Shown here one piece after another: positions 57,336-64,000 of a stretch of 64,000 nucleotides of DNA. Below the pieces are notes generated by a model. The model was not told the DNA's origin, did no database searches, and saw only the letters and a program-made list of their open reading frames with translations. The stretch's first letter is position 1, and each line of letters starts with the position of its first letter. The translations under genes were made by a program, and so were the position numbers. Location: the NCBI RefSeq assembly GCF_003597395.2, contig NC_133782.1, positions 4,039,249 through 4,103,248 of the forward strand, read 5' to 3'. The DNA is from Chelonoidis abingdonii. Its lineage: Eukaryota > Chordata > Testudines > Testudinidae.

Positions 57336-57753
57336 AAATTATAAATTTATCTAATGAAAAAGGTGAAAAACACTCAAACAACCTGACACAGCAAACTGGA
57401 AAAAAAAATTGTTTCGGGTCAAAATAAACGTTTTGTTTCTTTGAGATAAAAAAAAAAATCAGTTTTCAGTTTGAGCCGAACTAAATTTTGTCAGGGTGTT
57501 TTGTTTTGTTTTGTTTTGTTTTTGTTATTTTTTTTTTTTTGGTTCAGCCCCTGAACAGGAAAATTGATTATTTGCTCAGCTTGAATTGCTACTTCATTAG
57601 GAGATTTTTCCTTTTCTTTCTTATGTCACAACCAGTTAAATGGTTACATATCAAGTATATTTGTAATAATTGTAGTTGTTGGAGACTGGCAAATGGTGGG
57701 TGTGACTGATGTTTCTATTGAGACTGCTATTCTGTAGACTTCCTCTTTTGCAG

Positions 57754-57900
57754 ATCTACTGTATGCAAACATTTGACAGGAAATGTAATGCCTGTAATCT
57801 GTGTTTTGTTCATCTGTCTCCCCAGATTGCTAAAAAGTGCCCAGAATGCCAAACTGATACCAAGAGGAAGCATTTAGCCCAAGTTTTTTTCCTGCCATAA
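57754..57900 (+). CDS. RTEL1: RTEL1 last coding exon, RING-type domain (second half)
   Basis: The acceptor is tcctcttttgcag and the exon runs 49 codons, including TAA at 57898-57900. It encodes CMQTFDRKCNACNLCFVH and KKCPECQTDTKRKH, supplying the remaining CxxC pairs of the zinc-binding domain. The stop follows a short hydrophobic tail, QVFFLP. The phase (0) matches the previous exon, and the exon is followed by repeat-free sequence that looks like 3' UTR. Confidence 0.92.
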   Translation: MYCMQTFDRKCNACNLCFVHLSPQIAKKCPECQTDTKRKHLAQVFFLP

Positions 57901-58800
57901 TCTCCCTGACAAGGGGCAAGTGCATCACATCAGCACTGGTTAAAGAGCCAGCAGAAAAGGAGATTGGAAAAAGAGGCAGGGTGCACATTCATTTACGGAC
58001 CCTTGATCTGAGTTTCTCGCAGCATCATTCCTCTCCTTGGCAAAGTTCATCAATCTCCAAAGACCTCTCTTCCCACTTCTCTTTCAACAAGAGGGGAAAG
58101 AAGCAAATGTTGTCCTTGGAATTGTATTGAAATGGAGATCTTCATTTCTTCTCTGTTTAAATCAGCAGATTCTTGTGATGTTCTGGTCCTTTTCGGTTGT
58201 ACTTTGACAGCCTGGAGGATGTTTTCAGTAATTGCCTCCTCTCAAATATTTACTCAATCCTGGAAAATTTCCCAGCAGCAGTAATACCATTGAATCCCCT
58301 TTTCCAGGAATACCACTTTCCTTTGGTGACTGACAGGAGCTGTTGCTGCTCGGTGATTTCAGAGGTGTAAGATGGTGAAAGTCTTTCTAAATCCAATCAT
58401 TTTTACTGCGCTTCACCGGTAGTACAGACCCAGCACATCTTGTGCTTGTATCCACTCATTTATGCCTGCCCTGCCAATCAGAAGCCTGTTTCCTATATTG
58501 CTATAAGTGTTGAATGTTGCACTGAGTGTGCTTCCAAAGAGGACTTGGCTTCTTCTGAGGCACTTGCACGCTCCTGTTGTACCTGTACGGTTTCATACTT
58601 GTGTTTTCAGAAGTGTAGCAGGGAGAGTGAAAAGACTATTCATGTTCTTTCAAAGTGAACATACAAACTGATTGTAAACTACATCAAGTTGGAAAAGAGA
58701 AACACTTCGATATTTTCACTTTCTGATGGGGGGTATTAACGTTTTGCTGATTTAAGGAATTGCATCAATTTTAAATCTTCAGTGGAAATTCTAAAATAAA
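57901..58800 (+). other. RTEL1: Probable RTEL1 3' UTR
   Basis: No interspersed repeat was recognised in this 900-bp stretch between the stop codon and the first AATAAA hexamer at 58795-58800. The end is inferred from the hexamer; an alternative longer UTR could end at AATAAA 62236-62241, but a CR1 3' end and a SINE lie before that site. Confidence 0.55.
58795..58800 (+). terminator. Candidate polyadenylation signal of RTEL1
   Basis: This is the first canonical AATAAA after the stop codon, followed by A- and T-rich sequence. Cleavage would be expected 10-30 nt downstream. The call rests on motif and position only. Confidence 0.5.
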
Positions 58801-59114
58801 CTAAGTAAAAATGAACCAGTTTGCACATCCTGAGTGTATTGTACATGGCTTTTTCTTTATCACTGTGTCTAGAAGAGGTGGGCGTTGAATCCAAGTGGAA
58901 GCTAAAGTGGAAGTAAATAGAAGTCATTTTGCTATTTGATTTTAAATACTCTGATATTTTTGCAACAATCCTTTGATAATTTTTTGTCACTCTTGTGTTT
59001 TCAGTTGTCAAATTGTATAACATGATATAATGGCTAGAAGTTGAAACTAGGCAAATTCAGACTGGAAATAAGGCATACATTTGTATTGGAGAGTAATTAA
59101 CCATTGGCCAATGT

Positions 59115-59290
59115 ACTGAGTGTTGTGATGGATTCTCCATCACTGACCATTTTTAAATCAAGACCAGATGTTTTTCTAAAAGATCATCAGCTCTAGGAAA
59201 TATTTTGGGGAAAATTCCTGTGGCCTGTGCTATGCAAGAGGTCAAGATGATCACAATGGCCCTTTCTGGTCTTAGAGTCTATGAATCAGT
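59115..59290 (+). mobile_element. CR1 LINE 3' end
   Basis: gatggattctccatcactga, gaggtcaagatgatcacaat and ctggtcttagagtctatgaa form the terminal CR1 3' UTR. Only about 175 bp remain, a typical 5' truncation. Confidence 0.8.
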
Positions 59291-60314
59291 GACAAATACA
59301 TATGACTTTCAGATGCTTAGAATTTGGGCGAGAGGGTGTCATGGAATTACCCTTTTGGTAAATTTGATTTGCTTTTGCTTAGCCTAAAGGTGGATTTTGG
59401 GTGGAAAGTTTAGTAAAATTCCCTTTGTCCATCTTCAATATATTTTAAAATGAAAGGTGAGTGATTGTCTGAGAAATTTGAGAGGGTCTTTTTTTCTCAT
59501 TTTGATAATTGAAAACTGCCATTTTTGAAATTTCACACTTGCCATGGACTTTGTCCACAATTAAGAAAGTGTCTTTGACAAATTAGAAGAAACTTCAGTT
59601 AGAAACAGCTTAGTTGTGCATGTGTGGTATGTGACTTTTAGTGTGTCAAAATGTGAACTTGGGGCTACGCATGTGCGCTCCGATTTGAATTCACATCTAT
59701 TGGTTTTAACTGCTTCTGTGTTTTTTCCTAATAAGTTCAGACTGGAAGAAGGTGGGGGTGTATTTTGTTTTTCAGTGGTGATGATACAAAAGCTTTTCCT
59801 TACTACCTGACTGAATAATTAGAAGGAGAAGTTGAAATATGAGGATTTAGATGGATCTGAGGACAATCTTGTGCTGGAATATATTCTCCCAGACTTCAGT
59901 ATATCCTAATATGTGGATATATTTTACTGTACATTTAAATTTGCCAGCATCTTACTGTTAGCATATTACCTTATTTTTGCTGTCTCTGGCTTTTCTGAGT
60001 ACCTAGATGTCACTTTTTCCCTTTTGTTTTTTGGACAGTGGTCTCAGATGATTTTGAGGATTTCAGCCAGATACACACACACTTTATTTTTGTCCAGTTT
60101 TTTTTTAAACCTTTTTGTCAGTTCTGCTGATGTGCTGCTGATACTGAGGTAGGTGTGGGAGACATCAGAAGGGACAAATAACACAAGGGGATGTATTGGT
60201 GTTCACACCTCAACTGCTAGAAGAGGGCCTCAGCCTCCCTGATTGAACTAACCTCATTATCTCTAGCCTGATTCTTGCTTGCATATTTATACCTGCCTCT
60301 AGAAATTTCCACCA

Positions 60315-60408
60315 CATGCATCCGACGAAGTGGGGATTCACTCACGAAAGCTCATGCTCCAATACATCTGTTAGTCTGTAAGGTGCCACAGGACTCTGCT
60401 GCTTTTGC
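60315..60408 (+). repeat. SINE-like repeat, copy 3
   Basis: catgcatccgacgaagtggg, cactcacgaaagctcatgct and aggtgccacaggactctgct. It lacks the last part present at 57201-57335. Confidence 0.8.
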
Positions 60409-62859
60409 AAAGGGATGTAGTAGTTATAAACATGGATGGGAAACAGTTAAATGAGGTTTCACTCTGGAAGCTTATACTTACGCAGGGAAACCAAGAGGAA
60501 AGATATTTACCAAAAAGTAATATTGGAAAGGCTCTAGGGCTGAAACACGGCCAGCAACAAACTCCTGCCTCTTTAAAGCCCCCAAGGTCTTGTAACAGAT
60601 TGACACCAGAAAGCTATCATCTGGTCAGGGAGGGAGAGGCTATAATACAATGATGTGATAAACAGGAATAGGTGTGGAGGAAACCAGGCATCCCAGATAG
60701 GGTGTCTCCACACATTAAATATAAAATATTTTTAGTGGTGATATTTTCTTTGTATTAGAGCCACGTGACATCATCCTCAACCTAAATACTTTTTCTAATC
60801 AGGAGTCCTCTTTATGCCTTTTTAACAATCAATATATCAGCCATCATGACTTCATGGAAGTCAAAAATATTCAGTGAAAAGCAGCTTAGATTGATACTTT
60901 TCACCCTGTAGCATCTTTGTAAGTCACCTGAGATCATCAGATGAATCAAGTGCCACAACCACTTCTGAGTGTTCAGTTCCAGCCATTGGTTTTTGGTGCT
61001 AATTTCACACCTTAATACCGTTAGGCCTGTGCAACCTGTGGCATGTGAAGTTTAAGAACAGAGCAGTATCATAATGGATTCTATTATAATGAAACTTTGA
61101 GGCAGTGGAATATTTCAGTGCGCTGCAATGTGCAGTCTGTGATTCTGCTTGTGTGGAAAAACCTCATTAAGTTCCTCTGTCATTTAAAAAAACTGCTCCT
61201 TGCTCCTTTCACCAATAGAGGGAAGTTGCAGTACAGGATAGACCATGGGTTTTCACTGAAAAGTATAATTTTGGACTACTTTTGGTAGTGGAGATATCCC
61301 TTGAAATGATAACTTCACCTGTGTCTGTTTAAGGGAGCTTTAATTGCTGCAGATTCATGCAGCTGGATTTTACTTCGTCTTATTTTTGATTATTGGGTTT
61401 CACAGTCTGGTGGGTGGAAATTATTAGAATTATTCAGGTAACAGAAATAGAAAAATGTTTAGTAAAGTTTGTGGGAAGATAACCAGGTGAGTGACCATGC
61501 TGTTTTCCTCATCCATCCCAAAAACATAAACCCCCAAACTAGAATATCTTCATTTCACATTCTTCTGCGTGGATGTCTTGAGGGGGCAGGGAAGATGGGT
61601 GGTTGGATCTTAAGAAGACATTTGGAGACCCTGGATTTATTAACCTTCTGGGCCAACTGTAAATCTCGATATATATCACAAGCGTTTGGGGAAGGGATAG
61701 TTTGAGGAATGTAGAGTGGTCATTTATGAGATGGATGATTATTGTGGGCAAAGTTATGATTATTATTCATACTACCATAACCTGTGGGAACCCTGCCAGA
61801 GTGTTTCAGTCCCATGATCTTACCAATAGATGGGTCTCCAGCTGGGTTCTGAATTTACACAGTTTATAGCACAAAAATAATGAGTTGAAGTAATTGATTT
61901 ACTGTACTCTTACCTTCCTAAAGGTCAGAGGTGAGGTGGGTGGGGGAAGCTGCTGCTGTTCCATGGATACAGAATTTCGCTCTGTAGTAGTGTCTGTCAG
62001 TGTGCCAACTCTAATGAGCACTACAATCATAAGACAAAAATTAACTATAATACTTTGGGTTTGGCTGCATGGCCAGAAGCCACTCACTGGTATCGAAGTG
62101 CCAATTTTAAATGGAACATCTGGATATCCATGATTCACCTGGCAGATGAGTCAATAATTTTCATTTAGCAAATACAATGGTTTCATTAATCAGAATGACT
62201 GTGCTGTTTAAACTGCTGCTTGATACACATACTGCAATAAAAGGTGTTAATGCAGATCTCTTTTTCATCTGAACTAGGGAAAAATCTTCCAGATAAACAC
62301 TTGCACTTGTTTAACCATTCAAAAGTATTTGTGTATGACTGTTTACCATTTCAGCTTGTTCAGAGATTTGCAGGTGTTTACACATGATCCAATCCCTTGC
62401 ACCTTCTTGGAAATATCCTCAGTGAATGTGTAGCTAACGATAACAACAGGCTGTGAAAATCCATTATATGTTGATACAAATTATTTGGCCTTTTGGTTAC
62501 CGGAGAATGAAGTGTGTCAAAGCTCCACAGAAACTAACAGGCAGCCAGATATTCACAGCATCCTTCTCAAATCCCTGCTTTCCAGGGAAATGGCTGCTAC
62601 TTTCAAACTTTGACATTTGTAGCTTGTCTGCCTACTATATATACATATATAATTTAGTTTTAATAAAATGATTTAGATAAGGGCATACTGAGGAAGCAAA
62701 CGCCTACCAGTCTCCTGCTGACCGTGACTGAATTGAATGAGGTTGCAAATCATCCAGGTTAATATTATCCAGAACAGATCATGCTTTCTAAAAAGGGCAA
62801 TAAAGCTAAAACCCCATTTGGAATATGGACCTGTAAAGATCAGCCCATTACTTCTCTAT
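60409..62859. other. Intergenic sequence downstream of RTEL1
   Basis: No gene was identified. AATAAA hexamers occur at 62236-62241 and in taataaaatg near 62661. Short open frames have no recognisable products. Confidence 0.45.
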
Positions 62860-63075
62860 CATACGGTAGGAATTGCCAGACCAGATGACTTCATTTCCAG
62901 CTAGTACAGTATCGGCTCTCTGACAGTGGCCAGAATCAGATGTATTAGAGGGAATGTACAAAAACCCTGCAATAGTACATGAAATAACCAGCTCAAGGAT
63001 AGCTACAAGTTAACCCCCCCATCCTTAGAGGCTGGTTTATGCCCTGAAGGCTTCTATCCCTTCCAAACACTGGGT
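62860..63075 (-). repeat. Old LINE 3'-end fragment
   Basis: ctctctgacagtggccagaa, ttagagggaatgtacaaaaa and ccatccttagaggctggttt resemble the catactgggtcaga family seen at 28148-28335 and 42357-42530, but strongly diverged. Confidence 0.45.
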
Positions 63076-63683
63076 TATAGTTTTAATCCTGTCTGACTTC
63101 CACACAAATGTCCGATCCTGTTTCAAATTCTGGTAACATTATAAGATTGATCTTTGACAGGTCCGGTAGCTGTAAGAACAAGGGTTCAAATGTGAATTCA
63201 CCCTTCAGAATGGGAGCAGACCCAGCACAGACCTAGAGTTGGAGGTATGATAGTTTTGTGTTTCCAACTAAAGATTAGTCCCACCTGCTCAGTCAGAGGA
63301 AATGCTCAGTGCAGGTCCTGCTTAATTCTAGTCCGTGCAAGATACTCATGCAATGGCTGGTTCTTTGGGAGGAAATTCCCACTTGTCTCCCCCATGTCTG
63401 ACTCTCTGCTTTGCATTTTGTTTTCTTTTGATAAGAGGTTTTGCATTTGCTTTTCAAAACGCATGGTACATGACTTCTTTGAAAGTTGTTGAATGCTAGT
63501 AATTGGGGGACCTGTTTGGATGGGAAACACTGCCTCTTCCTCTGGGGGGCTCTACTGGGTCACTTGCAGTAATTGCATTCATTAATCTATTGCCTGGTAC
63601 ACAGGATGTTTACACCACACCTTTTTTTTTTTTTTTTTAAGGTGGTCAGAAGGGAGGCTATACAGTAACATATGCAGTGCATA

Positions 63684-63686
<3 letters not shown>

Positions 63687-63725
<39 letters not shown>
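63687..63725. repeat. (TA)n microsatellite
   Basis: About 19 uninterrupted TA units, preceded at 63622-63639 by a T run. Likely length-polymorphic. Confidence 0.95.
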
Positions 63726-63727
<2 letters not shown>

Positions 63728-64000
63728 TGTGTGTTTATGGAAATATATGGTGAGAGAGAGCATGCATGCTTAGGCATAGAACTGTATAAATAGAATGTTA
63801 CATTAATGTTGCACCTGTGTTAAATTATCAATATCATGGATGTTGAGTGATTTGCACATTAGGTGTTTGACCCTGCAGTCTCTATTTGAGCAATGTTCTT
63901 GGAGAACCCATCACAAACCTCACCTCCTTCTGCTCCAAGTGCAAAGTGCATTTCTTTGACTGCCTTCTGTAACCTGAATACACAGCAATATGAATATTTA

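Noticed and set aside
63870..64000. Possible exon of a downstream gene (cysteine-rich minus-strand reading)
   Set aside because: RTEL1 neighbours in mammals include a TNF-receptor-family gene, but I found no convincing splice sites or domain pattern here.

Overview
Vertebrate, most likely turtle, genomic DNA. The window carries the 3' half of one protein-coding gene, RTEL1 (regulator of telomere elongation helicase 1, a DNA helicase of the RAD3/XPD family). Thirteen coding exons on the + strand, between 6021 and 57900, can be joined in one continuous reading frame of 1,986 nt (661 residues plus stop). The first visible exon carries helicase motif VI. Later exons encode two harmonin-N-like domains, a PCNA-interacting (PIP-box) motif and a C-terminal cysteine-rich RING-type domain. 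The gene's 5' half lies upstream of the window. The turtle assignment is an inference: it rests on the mixture of DIRS-type tyrosine-recombinase retrotransposons, reptile-style CR1 LINEs, palindromic foldback repeats and hAT MITEs, which I recognise from turtle genomes.

Most of the remaining sequence is transposon-derived. DIRS-like elements, all in the same sense orientation as RTEL1, sit at about 1-4986 (A, cut by the window edge), 11397-13385 (E, very old), 14665-21195 (B), 21244-24020 (C, internally deleted but the best preserved) and 40975-45965 (D). A further heavily decayed relative lies around 53680-54250 (F). B is split by a 1,154-bp solo LTR with a 5-bp target duplication. D is split by a minus-strand LINE fragment and a small hAT-like element. 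Other insertions are a palindromic hAT derivative inside a minus-strand CR1 (26343-27983), a sense CR1 copy (34085-36590), three short hAT elements with perfect 8-bp target duplications, a Tc1/mariner-like MITE ending 66 bp before the first exon, several foldback repeats and tRNA- or MIR-like SINEs.

Order along the window: DIRS A, exon 1 (6021), exons 2-3 (7780, 9009), DIRS E, exon 4 (13416), DIRS B and C, exon 5 (25404), CR1 with palindromic hAT, exon 6 (32561), CR1 and nested DNA elements, exons 7-8 (38583, 39335), DIRS D, exons 9-12 (48532-52297), DIRS-like remnant F and MITEs, last exon (57754-57900), a roughly 900-bp 3' UTR, then repeat-poor downstream DNA in which I could not identify a second gene. 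The unusual points are a GC-AG intron at a position duplicated between the two harmonin-like domains, the internally deleted DIRS with a nearly open recombinase, sense-strand splice-donor-like motifs at the DIRS right ends, and the palindromic hAT.
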